The position numbers were made by a program, and so were the translations under genes. Below are positions 34,789 to 47,215 of a DNA stretch of 64,000 nt, in pieces (within the stretch, counting starts at the first letter, position 1; each line of letters begins with the position of its first letter). The notes under the pieces were generated by a model that did not search any database, was not told the DNA's origin, and saw only the letters and a program-made list of their open reading frames with translations. The DNA lies in contig JAFFSR010000220.1 in NCBI GenBank assembly GCA_017163975.1, positions 17,440,001 through 17,504,000 on the forward strand. Direction: 5' to 3'. The stretch comes from Anastatus disparis (lineage: Eukaryota; Arthropoda; Insecta; Hymenoptera; Eupelmidae).

Positions 34789-35666
34789 ACCATCAAAGAG
34801 TCCACAGATTTGCAAAAATCTTTTCTCAACTTTCACCGTTCTAAACATTTATAGGAATTTAGCGTTATCAATTATTGTTTTAAAAATTATTTAACAAGGA
34901 TAACGCCGGAATGTTACGAAAACTTATAACTACGTATAACTAATATAAGTATCTTAGATTAGACATTTTAAAACTATCCTAAACAGTTGTGAAGAATTTT
35001 CAAAAATTATAAACTGTTATTCGAAGTTTCGCGCAAAAATTTTGTCCCATTTGGGTTATAGAATAAATTTATAAGAAAGTTTTACAATTTTAAATCATTC
35101 GTAATTATTTTTTGGATATTTTTAAGTGTTTATAATTGTGATATAAACACTTAAAAATATTCAAAAAATTTTAAACGTTATATATAACTGTTTAAAAATG
35201 CATTGTATAATATTTTGCAGATGTGCGCCTAAATTTTATGTATAAAAATTTTACATATGCTTACTTAAAATAAACGCAGCATTCTTATATTAATTTTGAT
35301 TCATATTTTTTTGTCTGAATATTTAAATTCCCAATATATGCGTATGATTTATTCTCATTTTTAAGATAAATTATATACCTATTATTTAGCTAAAAAATTC
35401 GCATATGTAAAGATCACAAAATAATTTTTTAAATATACTTTTAAAATGTTGCCATTAAAAAATTTATGAGAATACTTATAACAACTGTTTGAATATAGGT
35501 GAAATCGTTTATAGATGTATATAACTATTTTAAACAGTTATAGACAATTATTTATTAAAATTTATAAATAATAAGAATTTTAAACAATTTAAAAATTTTT
35601 TAAGTAAATTCATAGAGAAATATTTAAATTAGGTAAAACTTTTTATAAATGTTTATAACTGTCTAC
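34789..35666. other. AT-rich stretch with degenerate AACTGTTTA motifs
   Basis: Scattered variants of TATAACTGTTTA and a hairpin at about 35111-35172 (TTGGATATTTTTAAGTGTTT pairing with AAACACTTAAAAATATTC). It could be a decayed repeat. No coding sequence. Confidence 0.4.
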
Positions 35667-35680
35667 AAATGCTTATACTT

Positions 35681-35879
35681 TTTTTCTTTTTTTTTAACGT
35701 CGCTATATTTATGCTATTTGTAATGCTAATCAGCGACGGAGCTCGTAAGTGTGTTTGTGAACAAAGCACATGTAACGTACAGTGGTGCTTGCATCAATCG
35801 GCTGCCGAGAACGGGATCCGAACTCAGAACCCCGAGATTATGAATCCAATGCTCTATCGAGTGAGTTACAGACCGACTC
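35681..35879 (-). mobile_element. tRNA-derived SINE with 14-bp target-site duplication
   Basis: On the minus strand the head is tRNA-like: A-box-like AACTCACTCGATAGAGC and B-box-like GAGTTCGGATCC. The body contains CACTGTACGTTACATGTGC and the tail is A-rich (T-rich on the plus strand at 35681-35695). AAATGCTTATACTT is present at 35667-35680 and again at 35880-35893 as a perfect duplication. A second family member is at about 61722. Confidence 0.88.
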
Positions 35880-35893
35880 AAATGCTTATACTT

Positions 35894-36930
35894 ATTTATA
35901 ACTATTATGTTAATTTCAATTCACACAATTGTTAGTATCTATCAGAGACCGTTTGGAAACTCAAATTAATCTTAACTTTTTATTTTGATATTAGCTTAAA
36001 TATATTGTTTTACATAAAAAAACAAATATTAATTTTGTTTCGTTGTCGAAAAACATAATAGAAAATAAAAATAGAAAAAATAAAAAGTTTTGTTTAAAAA
36101 AAAAAATAATTATTAAGTTATTCATTATTTTTTTAAAATAAAATCTAAACAAAATTAATTATGAAAAAACTAAAATTCACGAAATGAAAACTAAAACCAA
36201 ATTGTTAAACGAATTTGTTTTGCCTTTAATCTACCTGAAGCCAAATTTACGTAAAATACTTTATTTTCGAAATTTATTAGGGTTCATCTTAGCATGTTAT
36301 ATAAAAATCAAAAATAAAGATATTTTGACCCGCTTTTCAAGTTAATAAAATATTCCTTTGGATCAATTTTTATTTTGTTTTATATTTTACAACAAAATCA
36401 AAACAATTTGTTATAATTTTTACTTTAAAAAATATAATAAAAAGAAAAAATCATTTATATTCTCATTGAAATATAATTCGAAATAAAAAAACTAAATAAA
36501 AAATCATATTCTATATTGTAATGAAAAAATTTAATTTTAAACCAATTTCGTTTTGTTTGTATTTTAAAAATTAAAACAAATTTCGTAATAATTAAGTTTT
36601 TTGTTTCCGAAAATAAAACTAAAAGAAATCTAAATAGAGATTTCATTCGGTTTTTCAAACGATCTCTGGTATCTATAAAGTGTTTCAAACAGTTTTGCGC
36701 AAAATCTATTTCCCATCAGAAAATAATATAAATTAATATCAGTCTCTATTAACAAAAAATTAAAAAATTTGTATCAACTATTTGACAATGATAAAACTTA
36801 GTTTTAAAAATCAAAACACTTTAAATTTAGTGCATTTGAAATAAAATTTTGCGAACTCAACATTTTTTTTCAAAATTTGCAATCCATGAAATATATTTTA
36901 ATTTAAAAAATACTTTTTTTCATCTTTCAC
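35894..36930. other. AT-rich intergenic, downstream of the zinc-finger gene
   Basis: Contains A/T runs and no ORF with coding character. It should hold the 3' UTR and poly(A) site of the minus-strand gene ending at 36931, but I cannot place the site with confidence. Confidence 0.5.
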
Positions 36931-37592
36931 TTAAAATCTTTCATTGCAATTTTTTATATGAAGATCATGCGTAAAAATATTCGTGTTTATTTTTCCACAA
37001 AAATGACATTGCAATTTTGTGCCTGTATATGTTGAGGTATGTACTGCTTTTAAATGAACAATTAATGTCGATTTTTTGAAACATTTGTAAGGACAATGAG
37101 CGCAGAAAGAAGATGGCACCTTACCACAATATAAACGTTTATGCTCCTTTAAACTACGTTCTGTAGCATAGGCCTTATCACATTTATCACACTTGTAAAT
37201 TTTTGTTACCTTTACTTTGTTCATGGCACCTGACGAATGTCTTTTTTCCAAATGTTTTATTATTCTTTCCTTAGATTTCGTTTTGAAACGGCAGTGTGCG
37301 CATTGAACATAAGTTCCTTTTACACAATAGTGTAGATGTCTTCGTAAATCACCAATAAGATGATATTTTTTGCCACAATTCAAACATAACTGTCGCTTTT
37401 TTATTTCGTCATGGAGGTGTTGATGTACCAAGTGATTCGTAAGAGCTTGTCCATCAGCATATATTTTATCACATTTTTCACAAGGATATCTTAAGTCATA
37501 TTCACATTTTATACATTTGTTTCTACCTCGTTTAACGTACTTCGATTTCTCATCACATTTTAAGCAATGAGCATTTACCATCTCTTTAAGTT
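36931..37592 (-). CDS. Zinc-finger exon 3, terminal exon (exon 10)
   Basis: About 220 codons: a CLKC...CIKC pair, then six fingers (CEKC H...H, CLNC H...C, CAHC H...H, CDKC H...C, CAHC H...H, CHFC H...C), ending NCNERF and TAA at 36931-36933. The acceptor is TTATTTATAG|AA. Confidence 0.88.
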
Positions 37593-39316
37593 CTATAAAT
37601 AAAAACAAAATCATTAATGCTGATACTGAAAACTAATTAATATGAATATCATTTATTTTATTATTATCTTACTCAGTCTTTCCATCCTGCTGAATTTATG
37701 ATATTTACCTGAAAAAAAGAAACAATTTATTAGTATTAATTTCTCTATAGCCAGAGTCACATTTTTTATCGTATAGATGATAAATGTATAAAATTAATTT
37801 TTATTGATGTACAAAAATAGCACTTGAAAGATTTTGTTCTTTTTCTGGATGTGAGCATCCATTTATTAATTAGTTGCCTCTATATTTGAGATTTCCCGTA
37901 AAATTTAACAATATTTTAAATCTATAACTTATTTACCATTATGAATTGTTGCATTTATCGTTGTTGGTTGGTTTGTCATTTTATTTTCAGTTTTTGGATG
38001 TAACATGTGGTCTTGTACATGATTTAAAAAATATTGTTTGGATTTCGTTTGAAAATTACAAATTTGACATTTAAACATTTTCTTATTTCCACACTGCTTC
38101 TCGTGCTTTGTACGATCTATACGATGTTTATATTTTTTTCCACATTTTGAACAAGCCTCATAATCTTCAGGTGTTATGCAAGTGTGTTTTCTTTCAATGT
38201 GAATTTTTAAACTTGATCTACAAGAAGTTTCATAATCACAGTCATGGCATTTCAAAGTTTTTCTAGGTGCACATATTCTTATTAAATGCGAATAAAGCTT
38301 TCTAATTTTTTTATAACGTCTTCCACATTTTACGCATTGGAATAGTAATTGCGTGGTACAAGTTTGGCATTTTAATATACAGTTTATGGTTATTTTAACA
38401 CCATCACCAACATCTGTGATTTTGGAACACTTTATACAATACAGCTTGGTGAAATCTTTAGCATCTATAAGATAAAAAAAAATTCATTAAGTATTTTATA
38501 AATAAAAAAATAACATTTTAGATTGATTTTATGGATTTAAGATTAAAAAATAATAATATAAAAGTGTTTAATATTTGTGTATGCTGTAAAAACAATATTG
38601 TGTAAAATAATTTCAAAACTTACTAGTTTTCGTACTAAAAGTAAGAGAAAGTTGACCTTCATTAACAGCTTTATTTGTAGCATCTGCAAATATTCAAATT
38701 TATAATAAATTATAGATCACGATGATAATTTGGTTAAAATTTTACAATTTACAAATTTATACCTCTTAATTTTTTTTCATTTTTATTAATATAATGAATA
38801 AACTCTTTGGTTAATTGTTTATCAATATCTTTGTGCATTAAATGGACATGTCTTCTGAGACTTGCTTTAAATTTTGTTTTAAAATTTGTACAAAATTTAC
38901 ATTTTAAATATGGCGGTAATCCACAATATTTCATATGTCTTATCGAATTCCCTCTCTGTATCGATTTATTACATTTGGAACAAATTACAGTTTCACTTGG
39001 AATTTCCAAATGCTTACGAAATAAATGAATCCTAATTAAATATTTATTTTTAGCTTTATATTCACAATGATCACAGTAGTAAAAATTTGTGCTAAAACAT
39101 TTCAATTTAAAATGATAATAGGCAGCTGCTACTGAACTAGATTCTTTATCACACATTCTACATTGATACTTCATTTGTTTGTTACATTTACTACATTTAG
39201 GTACTGATTGACTTCTTTTACAGGTGCCAATAGTTGCCTGTATCTTATTACATGATCGACAAATGAGGATATGACTGCTAAGTTTGTCTGAAAAACATAA
39301 TATAATCTTTATGCAA

Positions 39317-39377
<61 letters not shown>

Positions 39378-42300
39378 TAAATTTTTAAAATCCCTTACGT
39401 TTTTCAAAACTTTTATCATTCATAAGATTCGTTTTTATAATAGTATCCTCTACAGAAGCTATTTTTGAATTGTTCGATTCAACAGTTGTAGTTTTATCTA
39501 GAAAAAGTATCAATAATTGTATATATGATTAAATTTTACTACTTCATCTACTTTATAAAATGATTTTTTAGATATAAATTTTTAACATATCTTACATTTT
39601 TTGGTATTTTTGTTGTTTTTACAATTATTTGTTGTTGTATCTTTTGCGGTAGGCCTTTTTAAATTACTAGATTCATCGTTTATAATTTCATCTAGAAAAA
39701 TATTAATTATTTCATAAATTATTAGGTTTCATTACTTTATCCATACAGCAAATTTGTGTCCTTGGAAATATTGAAAGCAAAAATAAATCTTACCATATTT
39801 TCTTTTGGCATTGTTAGAAACTAGTTGAGAAGTATTTTTATTAGTTTTGAACCCTGTTACGCTTCGATTTGGTGCTGATTTATTACAAAAGCCAAATGAA
39901 CTTGTCTGTTTTTTTGCTTTTGTAAACGCTACTTTATTTTTGGAAATCAAATTTTCTTTATTTGTTGCGGAATCGTAAAAATTAGTTTTTCTCTTTCTAA
40001 GTGAGACTTTTCCTCTTTGGTGACTTGTTTCTAAAACAGCATGTTAACATATAAATATTAAGTTTGCATTTTTTTATGATTACAGCAAATAATAATACAT
40101 TATTATGTAACTAAGAAGTAAAGTCGCATATTTTTCTCGAAGGAGGTATAAACTTTACTTCTTAAATGCATAATGAGCTTTATTCCTGCCATACCATTAA
40201 CCAGATTATTAACTTAAAAAAACGGGCTCGATTGAAAAAAAAAATGAAATTGAAATTTCACTGTTAAAATTTTATGATTTTTATAGTACATCAATTTCTA
40301 TTAAATTTGATATTTTTAAAATCATTTTTATTGATTTATTTGAAGAGATGTAAACGAATAATATACCTGTACTCATGAATATCGACTATCTTTTCATTTT
40401 GTTGCGAAAGTTAAGAAAAAGAAATGCTTTAACTACTAGTATGTACCATGATTATTTAGTTAAATTTTTAAATATACTCATTTATTAGTTATTGAGAATT
40501 TTGAGTTTTAATATTATATATAAACATTTTTCAGTCTCGTAACAAAAATCCAAAATTCTTAAAATCTAATGAATTAATTTAATAAAAAATTTAAGCAAAT
40601 AATTTCTATGGTACATACTACAAAGTTAAGAGTCGGCCGTATCGCTCTGTCCTTGTCTAATCTAAATTTTCGTTTTAATAAATAAATTTAATATTTATAT
40701 ACAAATGTAAGAGATGAGCGCTGAAAAGCAAAAAACGAACAAACGATGCTATTTTTATGCAAAAATATGAAATTTTAATTATTTTTCAAATAAAGTATGA
40801 AACGAAAAACAGTCGAACTCGACTTAATTTTTTTCGTTTCATACTATACTTGAAAAATAATGGAAATTTCATATTTTTTTCATAAAATAGAATCGTTTGC
40901 TCGTTTTTTGCTCTACAGTGCTCATCTCTCACATTTCTATATTAATATTTATTTATTATAACGAAAATTTAGGTTAGACAAGGACAGAGCGATACGGTCG
41001 ACTTTTAAACATTTCTTTTTTTAAAATTTTGCAATAAAAACAAAATAAGAAGTAAGTTATATCTTACTTTCGGCCTGCTTTTCGAGTTAATAAAGTGGCC
41101 ATTATTATCGAGGTAGGAATAAAAATAGTTATTTAAACTTTAATTTTTCAAATTTGTAAACAATATCATGTTAAATTTTAAGAATCTAACGAAAAAATTA
41201 AAATTTCCATAATTACTACTATAAAACTACAAAAAATAATCGTATTAGATTGAAGATGTAATGTTGCACAAGTGGAGAGACTCAGGTACACACAAATATT
41301 TCTAAAATATAGTTTCAAAAAATATATTCTTTATCAACACAAAGTTTTCTTTATAAGAAAGTAATTAAATTATGAAAAAAAATCAAGTTATTTTTGGGAA
41401 AGAATTATGTGGATTAATAAATGGTTAAAATTAATAACAGTAAAAATAATATTCATACCATTGCAATCAGGCAAATGTGGAATCATAAATTCTTCTTTTA
41501 CATGTACAATCGAATTATCATTATTTAAAATAAATTCTTCTGATATTGTCATTTCTTCTTTAATATCCGTACAAGGTTGAAAGTCATTTGAAATTTCCAT
41601 TTCATCTGATATAGATTCTCTTCCAACACGATTTTTCGATTCATTTGAAAATTCAAACTCTTCAGAAATTGTCATTTCTTCTTTTACTCTTGCATCAATT
41701 TGAAAATCATTTAACGTAATATTATCTTCTGAAACAGCTTCCTTTTTTATATGCTGATTTACTTCATAATACCTTGACCAAATATCTACAAAAATAATTT
41801 TATATATTATTATTTTGGTTTTAAATTGCTTTGATAAAAAAAATTCTTAGATCTCAAAAGTATAAAGAAACTACCAAAGTTTTATAATCAAATTTTTTTT
41901 TAATATCATTTTTTCATGTAATTTATACATGACAACGTATTCTATTGTTAAGAATATGTCTATTGTCCTAATGTCTATTGTTAAGAATACAAATTTTCAA
42001 ATTATTATCAAGGAGGCCAATGAAACATACGTGAAAAGTCCAAATAGCGTACGCGAAACCCCCAAGAGGACGCTGGAACCCGCTATCCTTTTCTAATTGA
42101 AAAATGTAGCTTTTTCGAAAAACTAGTGATTACTGATAGAAATTAAGAGTTGTCCGCAACTTGTATAGTAAAAAGCAATATTTTCTCTGATAAGAACAAA
42201 TTAATTTTGTTGCTTTTTTTTTCAAGCAAAGTTTGACATACTTAAACATCATATACTCTAGTCCGAACTTATGATTTTTTGAATATGTCAAACTTTTCTT

Positions 42301-43312
42301 GAAAACAAAGCAACAAAATTAATTTGCTCTCATCAGACAAAATATTGTTTTTTACTATACAAGTTGCGGACAACCCTTAATTTCTATTAATAATCACTAG
42401 TTTTACCAAAAATCTACATTTTCTATTTAGAAAAGGATAGAGCGATCCAGCGTCCTCTAATAAAAAGTGATTATGATTGTTTTTGAAATAGAGAGAAATC
42501 ATTTATTTAGTTAAATTTAAAACCAATAACCCAAAAACACAAGTATTCTTCTAGACCATCTGCAAAACATACACAAAAAATTAAAAAAATGTATGCGAAA
42601 AAACAATTTAAAAAATTATTGGAAAATTGCGTAAATTTCGTGATGATAGGAACTTCTACCATTAAAAGAGGGGTATACTTGTGTTTTTGGGTTATTGGTT
42701 TTAAATTTAACTAAAAAAATACACATGCTGTTCTGACTTTTCGCGTACCCTTTGTTGCCCCCAAGACACACTCTATTTTTAATTAAATACACTCAGAGAA
42801 TAGTACATTTCGAAAAGGGTATGAAATAATTTTATTTAAAAAACGAGAAGTTTAAGGTCCCAGCTGAAAGTGAGGGCTGTAACGAGTTTTTTAAAATATC
42901 GTTAACATACCGTATGCGAACTGGATTTTTTTAAGAGAGCTAAGAGTAACAAAGACGCTGTTTTGAGGTTAGAATGACGAAAAAATAGATAAATTACTAT
43001 TTTTCATTATAACTGAGGGACATACTTGATTTTGTATAAAAATTAATATTTAAAAAGTAATAATTAATTTATTTAAAAAAAAATATACTTAATATATAGT
43101 GAGTTGTTACTGTATATGTAGCAATTTTAACTATTAAATAAGTAATATTGCATAACAATTTTTTCTATTACATTTTCATTTATATATTTAAACAATAAGA
43201 TATTGATTATAGAAAAATACTAAATTCATTGTTACTTTCTTAACTATTTTGTATACATTTTTAACTAACCTGGATCAATTTTCACTCTGGTTAGAGTTAC
43301 TGAACAATCCAT
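36931..43312 (-). CDS. Multi-exon zinc-finger protein, about 870 aa
   Basis: Ten coding exons on the minus strand, all with GT-AG ends and all introns in phase 1: 43312-43270, 41785-41459, 40030-39794, 39691-39596, 39497-39399, 39287-38763, 38683-38624, 38464-37937, 37708-37673, 37592-36931. The joined length of 2,613 nt is an exact number of codons with no internal stop. The start ATG (MDCSVTLTRVKIDP) ends in a clean donor. Residues 15-123 are acidic with repeated KEEMTISEEF; 124-267 are basic and Ser/Asn-rich linkers. Three zinc-finger exons follow (268-442, 463-638, 651-870), giving about 14 fingers. Likely a nuclear DNA-binding protein, as for most C2H2 arrays; the target is unknown. The alternation of C2HC and C2H2 fingers recalls insect lola-type finger pairs, but no BTB domain is present. 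No gene name can be given. Confidence 0.9.
37937..38464 (-). CDS. Zinc-finger exon 2 of the gene (exon 8)
   Basis: 176 codons with the same plan as exon 6: an N-terminal CIKC...CQTC pair, then CVKC (H...C), CHDC (H...H), CSKC (H...C) and CQIC (H...H). The tail is Thr/Asn-rich. Reading through the donor would stop within three codons (NGK then TAA), which supports the splice site. Confidence 0.88.
38763..39287 (-). CDS. Zinc-finger exon 1 of the gene (exon 6)
   Basis: 175 codons. It begins with a CxxC...CxxC pair (CRSC, then CSKC about 24 residues later). Four fingers follow: CRMC with H...C ending, CDHC with H...H, CSKC with H...C and CKFC with H...H. Donor AAGAG|GTATAA and acceptor TTTTTCAG are both good. 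Confidence 0.88.
39320..39374. repeat. (TA)n microsatellite in intron 5
   Basis: An uninterrupted TA dinucleotide run of about 55 bp between the acceptor of exon 6 and the donor of exon 5. Confidence 0.95.
40630..41004. mobile_element. Palindromic MITE-like element in intron 2, TTAA-flanked
   Basis: Arms of about 185 bp (from AGTCGGCCGTATCGCTCTG on the left to CAGAGCGATACGGTCGACT on the right) form a near-continuous palindrome with centre near 40817. TTAA stands immediately outside both ends (40626-40629 and 41005-41008), which may be a target-site duplication. No ORF inside. Confidence 0.75.
42065..42458. mobile_element. Palindromic MITE-like element in intron 1
   Basis: Arms of roughly 170 bp. 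The left end AGAGGACGCTGG pairs with the right end CCAGCGTCCTCT. Inner parts such as TTGTCCGCAACTTGTATAG and CTATACAAGTTGCGGACAA are perfect inverted copies. No coding capacity. Confidence 0.75.
42501..42720. mobile_element. Second palindromic element in intron 1
   Basis: TTAGTTAAATTTAAAACCAA at 42507 is perfectly inverted near 42695-42714. The match extends about 40 bp through the ACAAGTAT/ATACTTGT steps. It lies about 50 bp from the previous palindrome. Confidence 0.7.
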
Positions 43313-43500
43313 TTTTATAACACTTATATGCCTTTGAAAAACATAAAAATAAATTAACACTCAAAAACTCATTAATTAAAAAAATTCAATGTTTATGGAA
43401 AATCATGCGAGAAGATTATCGTTAAGACTTTATAATTATCATCGACAACACGTGTGTGAAATTCGTTAGTCAATTTAGGTAGGTATACTACCCAAAATGC
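43313..43500 (-). promoter_or_regulatory. Probable 5' UTR and promoter region of the zinc-finger gene
   Basis: Lies directly upstream of the start codon at 43312. I see no clear TATA box, so the transcription start is not placed. This call rests on position only. Confidence 0.3.
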
Positions 43501-43696
43501 CTTGCGCGTGAGCCGGCAGTGTCTGGTACCGTACGGCGTCGGCGTTCATCTTGTGGTGAAAAGAGAACTCACATTGGGCGTGTAGCGCTGCAAGCGCACT
43601 TATACATTTTGCAGCTGGCAATGACAATTTCAGTATTGGCGGGAAGTTCAACCCCTTCTTGGCACATTTCTATGAAATCACGTACTCGTCATAGGA

Positions 43697-43875
43697 TTAT
43701 GTGTACCCATAGACATAAGAGAATAGACCGAGTGTTCTTGTACCACTCGGTGACCGAACGAGTTGGACCCTTGTATAAGGGAGAAAAAATATGGTATGAT
43801 GGGTTTCCCCCTTTTTCTAATTCTATGTAAGAGAAAGATGGAAACCCACACATACGTCTATGTGTGTACCCCAGT
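43697..43875. other. Cluster of nested short hairpins
   Basis: Within 180 bp: CCGAGTG/CACTCGG (43728-43750), CCCTT/AAGGG (about 43768-43782), TGGGTTTCC/GGAAACCCA (about 43800-43848) and CATAGAC/GTCTATG near the ends. Near-direct repeats TATGTGTACCC and TATGTGTGTACCCC frame it. It may be a structured RNA or a small mobile element. The ORF across it is not convincing. Confidence 0.35.
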
Positions 43876-46800
43876 AACAAAAATCGTTATAACTATTTTA
43901 TATTCTTACTTAATTTTTTTTAGAACTTCTTAAAAGTGTACTTTTTAAGAAAATGTAGGTTTTATAGCCAAAAAATTAAATTATGTTAAAAAAATTAGTA
44001 TAGTGAAGGAAATTTTTAAAAAATGTGATTTTCAATTGAAACTTAATTTTTCATGGATTACAATTAACTTGAATTTTAGTGCTAAATTTTTAAGGAAAAT
44101 CAAAATAATATAGTTTAAAAATCCAAAGAGAATTAATATCTTTCTTGCGACTATTGAGATACGACTCATTATCAATATATTCAAAAGTTATCAGCAAGAT
44201 CATTATAGAATAAAGCATTTGATGAAATTTCTCTTAGAGTAAAGTAAAGCACAATTGTTTATCTCATTATAAATAACTAAATTTTTAGACTTATCACTCT
44301 TGTTTTTAATAAAAAATTGGAAAGTTTGGAAAGTATTCATATGTAGGTAAATACTTGAATACTTTCATTTATCTTACCTTACGAGAAAAGTATACACGAA
44401 CTTCCAATGAGATACTATAGATGTCGCTAATAGGGCCGTCAACGAGAATAATATAGCAACTTCAGGGCTTAAGCAATGATTTAATTGTTTTAGACGGGCT
44501 TAGGGACCCTGAGGTACCCTAGCTTCTATAAATTTTGTAGTTTTATAATTTTATTATATAGTCACTATTTTTCGTATTGTAATACTTATAATGAAAATTT
44601 AAACTTCGCGCCTTAATATTTGATTTAATATACTCATGTTCCTCTGTATACATATATTTGTTTTCTATAGTGTTATGGCTATGTAATTTATAATTTTTTG
44701 CCAAATAAAAATTTATTAACTAACTAATAAATAATATAGCATATAGTAGAATATATATTGCACAAGTATATTATAATCAATTACAATCATTACGTTTACG
44801 TAATAATTTACGTAATGATTTTTAAATCGTGTGTGATTGAAAATTGATTTTATTAACATTACAATTTTCACATTTCTAATTAGTTACTATAATTCACAAT
44901 GAAAGTATTTAAACGATTTATATAAAAATTATAATTAAGATTTAATAATATTTTAATTTCAAATTCAAAAAATTATTAGATCAATAATTTATTGAAATTG
45001 ATATTATGATTGCTGGTATGTAAGCTTTGATAATGTTTATACTAAAGAAATACGAAGTAATTTAAAACCGCACTTAGACCTTAATTTTACTGATAGCACA
45101 TTAGGATTAAAGAAACTTGCATTATGTCTTTTATATTATGCAGTTTAAATTAATAACTGTATAATTTTAGATAAGCATTAATTTTGGTATCAGTACGACT
45201 ATACTAGCTAGTAATTTGTATCACTAGTGTTTGTCTTCAAAATCTAATTCTCATTAAAAGTTTAATATAAAAATTCAAGAGTAAAATATTAAATAAAAAA
45301 ATTGAAAAATATTAAAAAACGGATCTTAAAAAGGCTGCAGACATTTTTGAAAACAAATAATTTACATAGAAAAAATTATTTAATTTGAAAAATAAATAAT
45401 TTTTTTCTAAAAAAAAAAATAAATAAATAGTGTTTTCTAATAAATATGTACTGATATACCATTCATTTTATAGATGTAAAATTTTACTATTATTTCAATT
45501 ATTACTATAAGTTCCAATCATCTATAAAACATTTTTAAATAATAATATTTTATGAAGAATTCCAAGAAAGTGTTTATACTGCATTCGCCTATTTATAATA
45601 ATAAAATTTTTAAGTAAATTATACATTATAATATTTGTTAAGCGATGTAAACTTTCCACATGCTGTTTAGAATCAATATTCTACAAGATTAGTATTATAT
45701 TTATCCAGTTTATTCTCAGGCATCTCATCTATCTTTCTAGTATATAATTCGTAAATAATTATAATTTTTTTCTATTTGATATAATTAAAATAATTTTTAA
45801 AAACTTTAGTTATGATGTTAATACTTACAAAATGAAATTTTAATTTCCAATATTAGATTACGTAGAATTAAATTAGGTAAAACATGTTGAGATTATAGCA
45901 GTTGTATAGAATATAATTTTACCGTGGTTATTTCTAAACTGTTCGAAACATTTCATCGTAACGTTTCTACCAATAAAACATTTCTACTAATAAAATTATA
46001 TAAATTTTCGTTAAATAAAAAATTTGTTTAACCACTACCTATTTAAAGAATTTATTTGATAATATTGCACTAATTTCGAAAAATTTTAGCCATTTTACAT
46101 ATTTTGTAGATTTTTACAGTACAGAAAATTAAAATTATTAAACAATTTTTTATAATCGCTATCGATAAGATGTATAATTAATATTTCAGTAACATCTATA
46201 CTGACGCTGAAGATATAAAGCAAATGCAAGATGAAGTTATATCAAATATATCTTCAAAATTAACCATTATCAGAATATGTAAATATTTTTTATATTAAAA
46301 TAATACATTCATGGAATTTTTGTATTTATAGCTAATTATTTTTTATAACTTGCTTTTCATCATGGCCAAATATGAATTTTTTGTAATAAAATTAATATAG
46401 CATAAAACATTAAAATTAAGGCCATAGCAATGTTATGTTTTTATAAGTATTCTAATTAATATGTCCTCAAAAAAATTATAAGAGAATGTCTAAAGAATGT
46501 AATAAACAATATATGAGATGATTTTAGTATCTAAATATACACATCAATATAAAAGATCAGTTTCGAACAATTTTTGTCTTTGAAATAAAATAAAATCAGG
46601 GAACTTTTAAAGTACGAAGTATTTAAATTATAATTATTAATCTGATTGGTTTTTAATAAAATATGAATATTACCAACCTTTATGTTCTCTTAAAAAAAGA
46701 ACATTAAAATCAGCAATAAAATATGTAAACCACCTCAAATAAAAAAAAAATTTGTAAAATAATAATATTAGTAATGGATAAAATTTGATAAAATTTTTAA

Positions 46801-46890
46801 AGAAATCAATAAAATATTAAGTCTAATGACTATTATACCAAAAATGTTATACAAGAATAAATCAGCTGTACAATAACATAAATTTAGACA
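43876..46890. other. AT-rich non-coding DNA
   Basis: No gene supported. The stretch 44400-44730, ending in ATTAACTAACTAATAAATAA, might be the tail of a decayed retroelement. The rest shows only A/T runs and a small palindrome at about 44787-44823. Confidence 0.5.
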
Positions 46891-47215
46891 ATTTCAATAG
46901 GATCATTCAATCCTTGTCTGTCTCAACTAAATACGTCAATCCTTTGGGTAATCAATTGAAGCTGCGTGTAAATATAAGAGCGCTTTCCGATGCCGGCCTC
47001 TTATTCCACGTGAAAGAGTGAAATTGCATCTTCAATACAACTCCATAAATACATATATATACATATATAGACACTTTCACACAGTAAAACGTTCGAAACG
47101 TACTTACTGAATAAGATCGATCAGGACAGCGGGACTGGACCCTAAAGAAAGAGAAAGACCAAGAAAACGCGTCGTGATTTTAACTACTGATACTAGTCGC
47201 TAAACGCGCCAAAGC
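46891..47215. other. GC-richer island, possible regulatory or 5' region
   Basis: Base composition rises and simple repeats stop, with segments such as GATGCCGGCCTCTTATTCC. No ORF. Function inferred only from composition. Confidence 0.25.

Noticed and set aside
39320..39374. CRISPR-like or satellite array
   Set aside because: It is a plain TA dinucleotide run in an intron.
43519..43830. 103-codon plus-strand ORF
   Set aside because: Overlaps the hairpin cluster, has no family motif and mixed composition; probably chance.
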